From assembly GCA_934394545.1 (NCBI GenBank), contig CAKRRG010000052.1, forward strand, positions 1 to 20,698: DNA of 20,698 nucleotides. Direction: 5' to 3'. A model generated the notes under the pieces. The model was not told the origin of the DNA. It saw nothing but the letters and a program-made list of their open reading frames with translations, and ran no database searches. The translations under genes were made by a program, and so were the position numbers. Source of the DNA: an uncultured Blautia sp. GTDB lineage: Bacteria > Bacillota > Clostridia > Lachnospirales > Lachnospiraceae. Of this stretch, positions 1 to 7,029 are shown one piece after another (position 1 is the first letter of the stretch; every line of letters begins with the position of its first letter).

Positions 1-49
1 ACCCAATTTTCAACCTGTATAAAATTTTCAATGTTCTTTCAATTTAGCC

Positions 50-78
50 TTGACTTTTTATTTGCAGGCTGTTTTAAT
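50..78 (+). promoter_or_regulatory. possible upstream sigma-A promoter
   Basis: TTGACT (50-55) and TTTAAT (73-78) are separated by 17 bases, a standard sigma-A arrangement. It lies about 110 bases before the thioredoxin relic and could drive that operon. The -10 is imperfect and the surroundings are very AT-rich, so a chance match is possible. The rest of 1-188 holds no coding sequence that I can support. Confidence 0.35.
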
Positions 79-111
79 AATAAATTCTTAAAAAATTAAT
101 CATGATAATAA

Positions 112-153
112 TGTGATGATATCACGGAAAACAAATGAATTTCAGATTATAAT
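112..153 (+). promoter_or_regulatory. Crp/Fnr-type operator with class II promoter
   Basis: The sequence GTGATgatATCAC (113-125) is an inverted repeat with GTGA/TCAC half-sites like those bound by Crp-type proteins. A perfect -10 TATAAT lies at 148-153, so transcription should start near 160. No good -35 is present at 125-130. The centre of the repeat (119) then falls at about -41, the standard position of a class II Crp/Fnr activator site. The half-site spacing is one base shorter than in the E. coli Crp consensus. An adjacent ATCATGAT palindrome (99-106) could be a second site. The Crp/Fnr-family gene at 2070-2729 is the obvious candidate regulator; that link is inferred from proximity and site type. 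Confidence 0.55.
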
Positions 154-188
154 AAAGCCATAAAAGAAAAAACAAGGAGGACTGTAAA

Positions 189-355
189 ATGCCTGTTATT
201 AATATTAATAAAAATAATTTTCAGAATGAAATAATGGATTCCGAGAAAACCGTTCTTTTAGACTTTTGGGCTCCTTGGTTGGAAAGATCAATGTGGATGA
301 GCAACCTGAACTGGCAAGTAAATTTAGAGATGCTCTAATGAGGAAAGGTGGAAAA
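189..355 (+). pseudogene. thioredoxin relic lacking its active site
   Basis: A strong ribosome binding site (AAGGAGG, 174-180) precedes an ATG at 189. The start reads like a normal thioredoxin: MPVINI, then TVLLDFWAPW at the segment that should lead into the CGPC active site. After that tryptophan (276-278) the reading jumps. The frame beginning at 278 encodes VGKINVDEQPELASKFR, which is the thioredoxin stretch normally some 30 residues further on. About 30 codons, including both catalytic cysteines, have been deleted with a frame change. The original frame stops at 336-338, and the C-terminal half is replaced by a short run leading into the next gene. The product cannot act as a disulfide reductase. 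The intact start and ribosome binding site suggest recent decay, and the relic still leads the operon with the oxidoreductase at 361. Confidence 0.8.
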
Positions 356-360
356 ATAAG

Positions 361-2052
361 ATGAAGGTAATAATCGTAGGCGGTGTAGCCGGAGGAGCTA
401 CAGCCGCAGCAAGAATACGCAGACTGGATGAACATGCAGAAATTACTGTGTTTGAAAGATCCGGATACATATCCTATGCGAATTGTGGGCTTCCATATTA
501 TATTGGAGACGTGATCACAGATCCGGAAGAACTTACATTACAGACACCAGAGAGTTTTTTTTAACGCTTCCGTATTAACATGAAAATTCATCATGAAGTT
601 ATCTCCATACATTCGGATCATAAAACTGTTTCAGTGAAAAATTTGGAAAACGGTGAGATATTTGAAGAAAACTATGATAAGCTGCTCCTCTCTCCAGGTG
701 CAAAGCCAACACAGCCGAGACTTCCTGGAGTAGGTATCGATAAACTTTTTACACTTCGTACTGTAGAAGATACTTTTCGGATAAAGGAATATATAAATAA
801 GAATCATCCAAAATCGGCTGTATTGGCAGGTGGCGGTTTTATTGGTCTGGAACTGGCAGAAAATTTGAGGGAGCTTGGCATGGATGTTACAATTGTTCAA
901 CGGCCTAAGCAGCTGATGAATCCTTTTGATCCGGATATGGCATCCATGATCCATAATGAAATGAGAAAGCATGGAATAAAACTGGTATTAGGCTATACAG
1001 TAGAAGGATTTAAAGAAAAAGACAATGGAGTGGAGGTCTTATTGAAAGATAATCCATCCCTTCAGACTGATATGGTGGTGTTGGCAATTGGAGTTACACC
1101 AGACACAGCATTAGCAAAAGAAGCCGGTCTGGAACTTGGCGTCAAGGGAAGCATTGTAGTGAATGATAGGATGGAAACTTCTGTACCGGATATTTATGCT
1201 GCAGGTGATGCAGTTCAGGTAAAACATTATGTTACGGGTGATGATGCGTTAATCTCTTTGGCGGGACCTGCTAATAAACAGGGAAGGATCATGGCTGATA
1301 ATATTTGTGGCGGTGATAGCCGTTATTTAGGCAGTCAGGGAAGCTCCGTTATCAAAGTGTTTGATATGACAGCAGCGACTACAGGTATCAATGAAACCAA
1401 TGCCAAAAAGTCAGGATTAGATATAGATACAGTAATTCTTTCTCCTATGAGTCATGCCGGTTACTATCCTGGTGGAAAAGTGATGACCATGAAGGTGGTT
1501 TTTGAAAAAGAGACTTATCGTTTGCTTGGTGCTCAGATTATTGGATATGAAGGAGTTGATAAACGTATTGATGTGCTGGCAACAGCAATTCATGCAGGGC
1601 TGAAGGCAACCCAGCTGAAGGATTTGGATCTGGCATATGCACCGCCTTATTCCTCTGCCAAGGATCCTGTAAATATGGCCGGATTCATGATAGACAATAT
1701 AGCAAAAGGTACCTTGAAACAATGGCATTTGGAAGATATGGATAAGATTTCTAAAGAAAAAAATGTAGTGTTGCTGGATGTGAGAACGGTAGGTGAATTT
1801 AACAGGGGTCATATGGATGGATTCAACAATATTCCTGTAGATGAACTGAGAAAACGAATTAATGAAATTGAGAAAGGAAAGCCTGTGTATCTGATATGCC
1901 AAAGTGGTTTGCGCAGTTACATTGCCAGCCGTATTCTGGAAGGAAACGGTTATGAAACATACAACTTTTCCGGTGGATTCCGCTTCTATGATGCAGTGGT
2001 TAATGACCGTGCGCTGATTGAAAGGTCATATGCATGTGGTATGGATTATTAA
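361..2052 (+). pseudogene. CoA-disulfide/persulfide reductase with rhodanese domain, interrupted by a stop
   Basis: An FAD- and NAD(P)H-dependent disulfide oxidoreductase of the CoA-disulfide reductase / NADH-dependent persulfide reductase family, 563 codons if the stop is ignored. Visible parts are the N-terminal FAD-binding GGVAGG (residues 7-12), the single redox cysteine in YANCGLPYYIG (Cys42), the NAD-binding AGGGFIGLE stretch, the second FAD motif IYAAGDAV, and a C-terminal rhodanese domain with active-site CQSGLRS (Cys513). Codon 68 (562-564) is TAA, at the end of a T8 run. The frame is unchanged on both sides: PESFF, stop, RFRIN. A single A-to-T change of a lysine codon explains this. 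Re-initiation at ATG 580 would give a protein without the FAD N-terminus and Cys42, so function is probably lost. A base-calling error at the T-run remains possible. It sits directly after the thioredoxin relic, presumably in one operon for sulfane-sulfur or CoA redox. Confidence 0.85.
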
Positions 2053-2069
2053 AAACAATCAAAATATTT

Positions 2070-2729
2070 TTATGATCTTTGTAGTGCTTCCAGTTTTTTC
2101 GAATCAAGGATTGTGATTTTACCGCGGGAGAGTTTGACGAGTCTTTCGCCTTGAAAGTATCGAAGCATTCGAGTGATAACTTCCCTGTGGGAACCAAGAT
2201 GGTTGGCGATAGTTTCGTGAGTGATTTTCAATTCATTTGTTCCTTCGATAGAGGTCTCTTCTAAAAGAAATGAAGCAACACGCTTATCCAAACTCTTCCA
2301 CATGATTTGTTCAATCAGCCACATGACATCAGAAAAACGGGTAGCCATTAACTCATTGGTATAGTTTGCGACAGGAGCAGAATCCTTCATGATGCCCTTA
2401 TAGATTTCAGCAGGGATGATCCAAAGATCAGTATCTTTTTCTGCTTCAATGGTTACTTCAAATTGAATGGACCGCATGATACATGAGGCGGATAAAAGAC
2501 ACATATCCATATCGAACAAACGGTAAAGTGTAATCTCCCGTCCTTCATCTGAAAGTATGTAAGTTCGAAGCTGCCCGGATTTAACCAGTAATAATCCAGT
2601 ACAATCCAGGTTTCCGTTGTGAATGATCGTTCCTTTTTTCACATCCTGTGTGATCAAATTGTCTGAAATTAGTTTCTTCTGTGCTGTATTTAACTCATTC
2701 CATACTGGAAAATAATTTTCGAAGCTCAT
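2070..2729 (-). CDS. Crp/Fnr-family transcriptional regulator
   Basis: A 219-residue regulator with an N-terminal cyclic-nucleotide-binding-like beta barrel (roughly residues 10-125), a dimer helix, and a C-terminal winged helix around ITHETIANHLGSHREVITR. The recognition helix carries R-E-x-x-x-R, as in E. coli Crp (RETVGR), which predicts a GTGA half-site; such a site exists at 113-125. No N-terminal cysteine cluster for a Fnr-type iron-sulfur centre is seen. The ATG at 2729 is chosen because it follows AAAGGAA at suitable spacing. An ATG eight codons upstream would lie before or at the predicted transcription start (about 2747). The stop is 17 bases from the stop of the convergent oxidoreductase gene. 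It probably controls that operon; its ligand cannot be told from the sequence. Confidence 0.88.
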   Translation of the reverse strand: MSFENYFPVWNELNTAQKKLISDNLITQDVKKGTIIHNGNLDCTGLLLVKSGQLRTYILSDEGREITLYRLFDMDMCLLSASCIMRSIQFEVTIEAEKDTDLWIIPAEIYKGIMKDSAPVANYTNELMATRFSDVMWLIEQIMWKSLDKRVASFLLEETSIEGTNELKITHETIANHLGSHREVITRMLRYFQGERLVKLSRGKITILDSKKLEALQRS

Positions 2730-2753
2730 AACAGTTAATTCCTTTACGAACAT

Positions 2754-2782
2754 AGTATACTTGCTTTATGGAAAGGAGTCAA
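2754..2782 (-). promoter_or_regulatory. promoter of the Crp/Fnr-family gene
   Basis: Read on the minus strand, TTGACT (2782-2777) and TATACT (2759-2754) are separated by exactly 17 bases, close to the sigma-A consensus. The predicted transcript starts near 2747, which leaves about 18 bases before the ATG at 2729 and excludes the longer reading of the gene. It is divergent from the promoter of the DUF134 gene. Confidence 0.7.
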
Positions 2783-2790
2783 TTGAATAA

Positions 2791-2819
2791 TTGGCATATG
2801 CCCCTTATAGAACTACTAT
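2791..2819 (+). promoter_or_regulatory. promoter of DUF134 gene with overlapping palindrome
   Basis: TTGGCA (2791-2796) and TACTAT (2814-2819) are separated by 17 bases. A perfect 10-base palindrome, GGCATATGCC (2793-2802), overlaps the -35 element, where a bound protein would block the polymerase. DUF134 proteins are predicted DNA-binding proteins, so self-regulation is possible, but nothing in the sequence proves which protein binds. Confidence 0.5.
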
Positions 2820-2845
2820 ATAAAAAAGTGAGAAAGGAGCAGTTT

Positions 2846-3115
2846 ATGCCGAGACCAATAAAATGCAGAAAAGTCTGCCATTTTCCGAATGTTTTAGAGT
2901 TCTTTCCGGCAGAGGATACTGAGAAAAAAACACCCATTGTTCTGACGGCAGATGAGTACGAGACAATTCGTCTTTTGGACAAGAAAGGTTATAGTCAGGA
3001 GCAGTGCGCAGCATCTATGCAAGTCGCAAGAACAACGGTCCAGCGAATTTACGAGATTGCCAGGAAGAAAATAGCAGATGCCCTCATTGACGGATATCCG
3101 CTCAAAATTGAATAA
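2846..3115 (+). CDS. UPF0251/DUF134 DNA-binding protein, short
   Basis: An 89-residue protein starting MPRPIKCRKVCHFP, the typical start of the UPF0251 (DUF134) family. It has the conserved LTADEYETIRLLD segment followed by a sigma-70 region-4-like helix-turn-helix (YSQEQCAASMQVARTTVQRIYE, about residues 50-72). The start at 2846 is taken because AAAGGAG lies six bases upstream; a frame open from 2768 adds a stretch with no family resemblance. Family members usually continue past the PLxIEGG position with a longer tail, and this one stops right there. The tail looks cut off, which fits the mobile-element-like sequence that follows. The family is widespread in anaerobes and poorly characterised; a regulatory role is inferred from the helix-turn-helix. 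Confidence 0.75.
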   Translation: MPRPIKCRKVCHFPNVLEFFPAEDTEKKTPIVLTADEYETIRLLDKKGYSQEQCAASMQVARTTVQRIYEIARKKIADALIDGYPLKIE

Positions 3116-3344
3116 AGCCAGTGGGTTGTATAAGAAAGATTTTATTGCAAGAAGCTGTATCTATTCCAATATTGTTGTAGTTGGAACAAAGCAACGGGTA
3201 CAGTACCTTGTAGAAGAATTACGAGAAACACAGATAGTTATGAAAGAGATCACCGAGCAGATTCTGTCCGGTGATTTTTACATATCTGGAGAAGATTACA
3301 AGGAGCTTAAAGAAGATATTATTGTGTTTGTTGTATACAGGTAA
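3078..3344 (+). pseudogene. remnant resembling a mobilisation accessory (MobC-like) protein
   Basis: This open frame overlaps the end of the DUF134 gene. Only the part from about 3106 looks protein-like: KASGLYKKDFIARS, then VVVGTKQRVQYLVEELRE and a helical tail. The pattern SGL-x-K-x-DFI followed by a VVV segment resembles the region after the ribbon-helix-helix strand in small relaxosome (MobC-like) proteins of conjugative and mobilisable elements in Clostridia. The N-terminal DNA-binding strand is missing, and the join to the DUF134 reading frame is abrupt. No ribosome binding site beyond a weak AGGAAG is present. I read it as the scar of a former mobile element. The family assignment is from memory of the pattern and is uncertain; it could be a small unrelated ORF. 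Confidence 0.35.
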
Positions 3345-3357
3345 AAGGTAGTATAAT
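3328..3357 (+). promoter_or_regulatory. promoter of the regulator/ABC cassette
   Basis: TTGTTG (3328-3333) lies 18 bases before a perfect TATAAT (3352-3357). The predicted start near 3364 leaves about 39 bases before the response-regulator ATG. It overlaps the 3' end of the remnant ORF, so the cassette has its own promoter. Confidence 0.5.
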
Positions 3358-3402
3358 ATTGTTATTATTAGGTAAGTGGAGACGGAAGAGGAGTGGGCAA
3401 TC

Positions 3403-4095
3403 ATGCAGAAAATACTGATTGTAGAAGATGACACAAATATCAATAATTTGCTTCAGGAAGCATTATCGAAAGAAGGCTATTCTTGTGAACAGGCTTTTTC
3501 AGGAACCGAAGCCAAGCTGCTCTTAAATATGCAGGAGCATGGTTATGTGCTGGTGTTGTTGGATTTGATGCTGCCTGGAATTTCAGGCGAAGCAGTTCTG
3601 GAGGAAATACGGAAAAAGGGAAATCTTCCGGTTATTGTTTTGACTGCAAAAGACAGCCTGGATGAAAAGGTAGAAGTTTTAACCAGTGGAGCTGATGATT
3701 ATATAACAAAACCATTTGAAATCAGAGAAGTGCTGGCAAGAATTCAGGTACAGCTCCGTCATAAAAAAGAAGAAAAAGAAGCAGCAGAGGAAGAGCGTAC
3801 TCTTTCATTTAAAGATATGGTATTAAACAGAGATACGTTTCAGGTCAGAATTGATGGAAGGACACTTCCTAAGATCACAAAACAGGAGTTTGCAATTTTA
3901 GAATTACTGCTCAGAAATCCGAAGCAGGTTTACAGTAAAGAGGATATTTTCGAATATGCCTGGGATGAGCCTTATATGGGTGAGACGAAGACACTGGATG
4001 TACATATCAGCAATATCCGTAAGAAAATCAAACAAGTGACTTCTGATGAATACATTGAGACAGTATGGGGGATCGGTTATCGTCTTCATGCATAA
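3403..4095 (+). CDS. OmpR/PhoB-family response regulator
   Basis: A 230-residue two-component response regulator. The receiver domain (residues 1-115) has the acidic pocket (ED at 8-9), the phosphoacceptor Asp54 in LLDLMLPG, Thr81 and Lys103 (TKPF). After a charged linker (KKEEKEAAEEE), the C-terminal winged helix (about 135-230) ends in the typical ETVWGIGYRL. The ATG at 3403 follows AGAGGAG at nine bases; a GTG start nine codons earlier has no such site. It is the first gene of a cassette with an ABC transporter and a histidine kinase, so its likely target is that operon. The presumed signal is a peptide antibiotic or cell-envelope stress, by analogy with related cassettes. Confidence 0.92.
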   Translation: MQKILIVEDDTNINNLLQEALSKEGYSCEQAFSGTEAKLLLNMQEHGYVLVLLDLMLPGISGEAVLEEIRKKGNLPVIVLTAKDSLDEKVEVLTSGADDYITKPFEIREVLARIQVQLRHKKEEKEAAEEERTLSFKDMVLNRDTFQVRIDGRTLPKITKQEFAILELLLRNPKQVYSKEDIFEYAWDEPYMGETKTLDVHISNIRKKIKQVTSDEYIETVWGIGYRLHA

Positions 4096-4182
4096 TCTTT
4101 ACTCTTTTTTTACTATTTATTTGCGTTTGATTAGGATTCATCTTTTATGATAAATGCAGATAAGAAAAAGGAGATGAAAAAT

Positions 4183-5100
4183 TTGAGTGAGATGTTATTG
4201 GAAACACGAGGACTGACGAAGCGGTATGGACATCATAAAGCTGTGGACAGTGTCAGTATGCATATTAAAAAGGGCGCTATTTATGGATTTATCGGACGAA
4301 ATGGAGCCGGGAAGACGACTTGCCTGAAGATGATCAGTGGACTTTCCAGGCCAACGAGTGGAGAGATTGAGATATTCGGATACAAGGGAAAGGATTTACA
4401 GAAAGTCCGCTCCCGTGTGGGATGTCTGATTGAAGCACCGGGGTTATATGGAAATATGACCGCATATGAAAATCTGAATATTAAATGTAAGCTGTTTGGA
4501 ATAAAGAAAGCAGGCTACATTGAAGAGATATTGAAAACAGTAGGTCTGGAGCATGTGGGACGGAAAAAGACAAAACACTTTTCACTTGGAATGAAACAGC
4601 GTCTGGGAATCGGCCTTGCTTTGGTTGGAGAACCAGATCTATTAGTTCTTGATGAACCAATTAACGGGTTGGATCCACAGGGGATTGCGGAGATTCGAGA
4701 TACGATTCAGAGGCTTCAGAAAGAGAGGAATATGACAATTTGTATTTCCAGTCATATTCTGGAGGAATTATCGAAAATTGCTACGGATTATGGAATTATT
4801 CATAATGGAAGTTTATTGCAGGAGCTTACAAGAGAAGAATTAATGAGAAGATGCAGTGAACGGATGGAGTTAACACTGGCTGATCCGAAGCTGGCGATTC
4901 CAGTGCTGGATGCCATGGGATTCACGAATTATCAGGTGACAGATAAAGAGCATATTCACATTTTTGAGCGTCTGAATGAAAGTGCGTCGTTGAATATGGA
5001 GCTTGCAAAGGCGGGGATTCCGGTAAAAGGGCTTTCGATAACAAGTGAAGAACTGGAAACATATTTCCTGAATCTGACAGGAGGTGTCAGCCATGCTTAA
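4183..5100 (+). CDS. ABC transporter ATP-binding protein, BcrA/LanF type
   Basis: The nucleotide-binding subunit of an ABC-2-type exporter, 305 residues from a TTG start. Walker A is GRNGAGKTT (38-46), the signature FSLGMKQR (133-140), Walker B LLVLDEP (153-159), and the switch histidine is His191. The usual Q-loop glutamine is replaced by glutamate in LIEAPGLY (Glu84), as described for lantibiotic-immunity LanF proteins and seen in bacitracin-type BcrA proteins. TTG at 4183 is nine bases after AAAAAGGAG; ATG 4192 is the alternative, and ATG 4174 sits too close to that site. The last eight bases overlap the permease gene, so translation is coupled. The likely job is removing a peptide antibiotic from the membrane. 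Confidence 0.9.
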   Translation: MSEMLLETRGLTKRYGHHKAVDSVSMHIKKGAIYGFIGRNGAGKTTCLKMISGLSRPTSGEIEIFGYKGKDLQKVRSRVGCLIEAPGLYGNMTAYENLNIKCKLFGIKKAGYIEEILKTVGLEHVGRKKTKHFSLGMKQRLGIGLALVGEPDLLVLDEPINGLDPQGIAEIRDTIQRLQKERNMTICISSHILEELSKIATDYGIIHNGSLLQELTREELMRRCSERMELTLADPKLAIPVLDAMGFTNYQVTDKEHIHIFERLNESASLNMELAKAGIPVKGLSITSEELETYFLNLTGGVSHA

Positions 5101-5938
5101 TATGATAAAAATGGATTTGTACCGGATGTTTCGGACCAAAAGTATGTATGTAGTCTGGATTGTGCTGGCTGTGGCAGTATTGTTTACAACATTTCTGTGT
5201 AAAACAGATTATGATTCCTTAAGCAAAGAAGATACCGTGCAGCAGGAGCAGTTTGCGGAACCGACTGCGGATAATATTAATGTGGGAATGATGGTGACAT
5301 TGCCTACCGAACCTGGAGAAAAGGTTACGGTGTATGATATTTTCTTTGCAAATTCTCAGGGAAAATTTTACGCATTGTTTCTTGTGATTTTTGCTGTTTT
5401 GTTTTCAACAGCAGATATCGGAAGTGGTTATATAAAAAACATTGGCGGTCAGGTTCAAAAAAGAGGCGCACTGATTTTCTCCAGAGCCATTGCTTTAGCG
5501 GTCTTTACGACATTGACAATGGCAGGTGTATTCTTATTCCAGGGAGCTGCGAACTATATAGTATTCAAAGAATTGACGTTGGGCAGTTCAAAAGCTGTTC
5601 TATCTTATTTTCTGACAGAACTGGCGCTTCATTATGCACTTGTGTTGATCTGTATGGCAATTGCAATTATTCTGAAAAATAATGTGATCAGCATGGTCAT
5701 TGCGATTTGTCTTACGATGAATATAATGAGTATTGTATACGGATTAGTGAATAGTGCTGTTCGGAAAATGGGAATTCACAATTTCCAGATCTATAAGTAT
5801 ACGATAACCGGAAAATTATCACTGCTTCCTATGAATCCAAGTGGAAATGAGTGTCTTTCAGCACTTGGCGTGGCAATTGTGTTTGCCGTTATAATGATAT
5901 CTGCAAGCAGTGCTGTTTTTCAAAAGAGGGATGTTTAG
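5093..5938 (+). CDS. ABC-2-type permease of the peptide-resistance cassette
   Basis: A 281-residue integral membrane protein with about six hydrophobic segments: near residues 14-34, 95-115, 128-155, 175-200, 203-225 and 255-277. A polar loop of some 60 residues lies between the first two. This is the layout of BcrB/LanE-type permeases that pair with the ATPase encoded just upstream. ATG 5093 has AGGAGG eight bases upstream, inside the end of the ATPase gene. Only one permease is encoded, whereas LanFEG systems have two, so the transporter is probably a BcrAB-like homodimer. It is followed after three bases by the kinase gene. Confidence 0.85.
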   Translation: MLNMIKMDLYRMFRTKSMYVVWIVLAVAVLFTTFLCKTDYDSLSKEDTVQQEQFAEPTADNINVGMMVTLPTEPGEKVTVYDIFFANSQGKFYALFLVIFAVLFSTADIGSGYIKNIGGQVQKRGALIFSRAIALAVFTTLTMAGVFLFQGAANYIVFKELTLGSSKAVLSYFLTELALHYALVLICMAIAIILKNNVISMVIAICLTMNIMSIVYGLVNSAVRKMGIHNFQIYKYTITGKLSLLPMNPSGNECLSALGVAIVFAVIMISASSAVFQKRDV

Positions 5939-5941
5939 CGG

Positions 5942-6883
5942 ATGTATATCATAATCGGGATATTAACAGGAACTATTATTTTACAATTTATTATTATGTG
6001 GAAATACCGGCGGCAGGTGAAAGACATCTGCCGCCAATTGGCGTTCTTAATGAAACATGACAGTAACATGTTGATTCATCGTGAGTTTGATCTGGGAGGA
6101 ATCGGAATGCTTTCAGACAGACTGAATGAACTTTTGGAATTGCGTAGGAAAGAGAAGCAGCATTATCAGGCGAAAGAAGCTCTGATCGCAGATACCTATA
6201 CGAACCTTTCTCATGATATCCGGACACCCCTGACATCTTTGGACGGATATTTCCAGCTTATGGAAGAATGTGAAAATGTCGAGGACCAGAAACGTTATCT
6301 GAATATTATTCATGAAAGAATACACAGTCTGAATGAAATGCTGGAAGAGCTTTTCATGTTCACAAAGTTAAAAAATGAATCCTACAGTCTGGAATTGACG
6401 CCTTGCTGTATGAACCGGATTTTGAAAGAAACAGCTTTTTCATATTATGATGACTGGCTAAGAAGGGAAATCCAGCCGGATATTCATATTACAGAAGAAC
6501 AATTGTATATAGATGGAAATAAACAGGGGCTGAGCCGTATTATCCAGAATGTAATAAAAAATGGTCTGGATCATGGAGAAAAGAAGATAAGTATTGTGTT
6601 AGAACGTGAGCAGGAGCATGCGGTATTACGAATCGGTAATCAGGTTACACATTCAGAACAGATTGATATAGAACATGTATTTGATAGATTTTACAAATCG
6701 GATGCAGCAAGAAGCAAAACATCTACCGGATTGGGGTTATCTATTGCAAAAGAATTTGTCAAACGTATGAATGGAGAGATTGGCGCAAAGATAGAGAAAA
6801 ACCAGTTTATTGTTGAGATGAGCTTTCCGCTTGTGAAAGATGGCATGGAGAAGTGGCAGCAAATGCATCGGATGAAGAACTGA
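5942..6883 (+). CDS. sensor histidine kinase with a minimal membrane sensor
   Basis: A 313-residue kinase with one N-terminal transmembrane segment (residues 2-20) and no extracellular domain. The dimerisation/phosphoacceptor helix has LSHDIRTPLTSL (His91). The ATPase domain has the N-box QNVIKNGLDHG (Asn204, Asn208), an F-box FDRFYKSD and the G2 box STGLGLSIA. The G1 box is not a classic DxGxG but reads GNQV, as in some kinases of antibiotic-peptide cassettes. Lacking an outside sensor, it may detect the signal in the membrane or through the transporter. The order regulator, ATPase, permease, kinase on one strand supports a self-contained sense-and-export unit. No intrinsic terminator is visible after it. 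Confidence 0.9.
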   Translation: MYIIIGILTGTIILQFIIMWKYRRQVKDICRQLAFLMKHDSNMLIHREFDLGGIGMLSDRLNELLELRRKEKQHYQAKEALIADTYTNLSHDIRTPLTSLDGYFQLMEECENVEDQKRYLNIIHERIHSLNEMLEELFMFTKLKNESYSLELTPCCMNRILKETAFSYYDDWLRREIQPDIHITEEQLYIDGNKQGLSRIIQNVIKNGLDHGEKKISIVLEREQEHAVLRIGNQVTHSEQIDIEHVFDRFYKSDAARSKTSTGLGLSIAKEFVKRMNGEIGAKIEKNQFIVEMSFPLVKDGMEKWQQMHRMKN

Positions 6884-6914
6884 TTTGCAGGATACAGTAT
6901 GCAAAAGTGCAAAC
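6884..6914. repeat. small inverted and direct repeats after the kinase gene
   Basis: TTTGCA (6884-6889) and TGCAAA (6900-6905) form an inverted repeat, and TGCAAA recurs at 6908-6913. No T-run follows, so this is not an ordinary terminator. It lies 40-70 bases upstream of the pilus promoter and could be a regulator site. It may also be chance in AT-rich DNA. Confidence 0.3.
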
Positions 6915-6952
6915 GACAGTAAAAAATTGACCAAAAATAGTAATATTTTGAA

Positions 6953-6981
6953 TTGACTCGATATGTATAAAAAATTATAAT
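6953..6981 (+). promoter_or_regulatory. strong promoter of the pilus operon
   Basis: TTGACT (6953-6958), 17 bases, TATAAT (6976-6981): five of six and six of six consensus bases at ideal spacing. The predicted start is near 6988, giving a leader of about 122 bases before the signal peptidase ATG. A second TTGACC (6927-6932) lies 26 bases upstream without a matching -10. Confidence 0.8.
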
Positions 6982-7008
6982 GACAACATTATTGCTAAGG
7001 GGAAAAAC

Positions 7009-7029
7009 ATGGGTGATTTAACTGAATAA
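7009..7029 (+). CDS. six-codon leader ORF (MGDLTE)
   Basis: TAAGGGG (6997-7003) lies six bases before an ATG at 7009, followed by five codons and TAA at 7027-7029. The ribosome binding site is better than that of the signal peptidase gene downstream. The stop codon lies inside the 5' arm of the hairpin at 7019-7051, so ribosomes on this ORF would disrupt that hairpin. The peptide has no runs of one amino acid. It may be a leader peptide or a chance ORF. Confidence 0.4.
   Translation: MGDLTE

Noticed and set aside
562..564. Programmed readthrough or recoding at the TAA of the oxidoreductase gene
   Set aside because: TAA is not a selenocysteine or pyrrolysine codon and no stimulating structure was seen; a nonsense mutation or base error is simpler.
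1417..1902. A 161-codon antisense frame within the oxidoreductase gene
   Set aside because: Complement of the NAD-binding to rhodanese region; the product is rich in His, Cys and Ile as expected for a shadow frame.
2768..2845. N-terminal extension of the DUF134 gene from ATG 2768
   Set aside because: It overlaps the predicted promoter and palindrome, lacks a ribosome binding site, and has no family similarity, whereas ATG 2846 has a good site.
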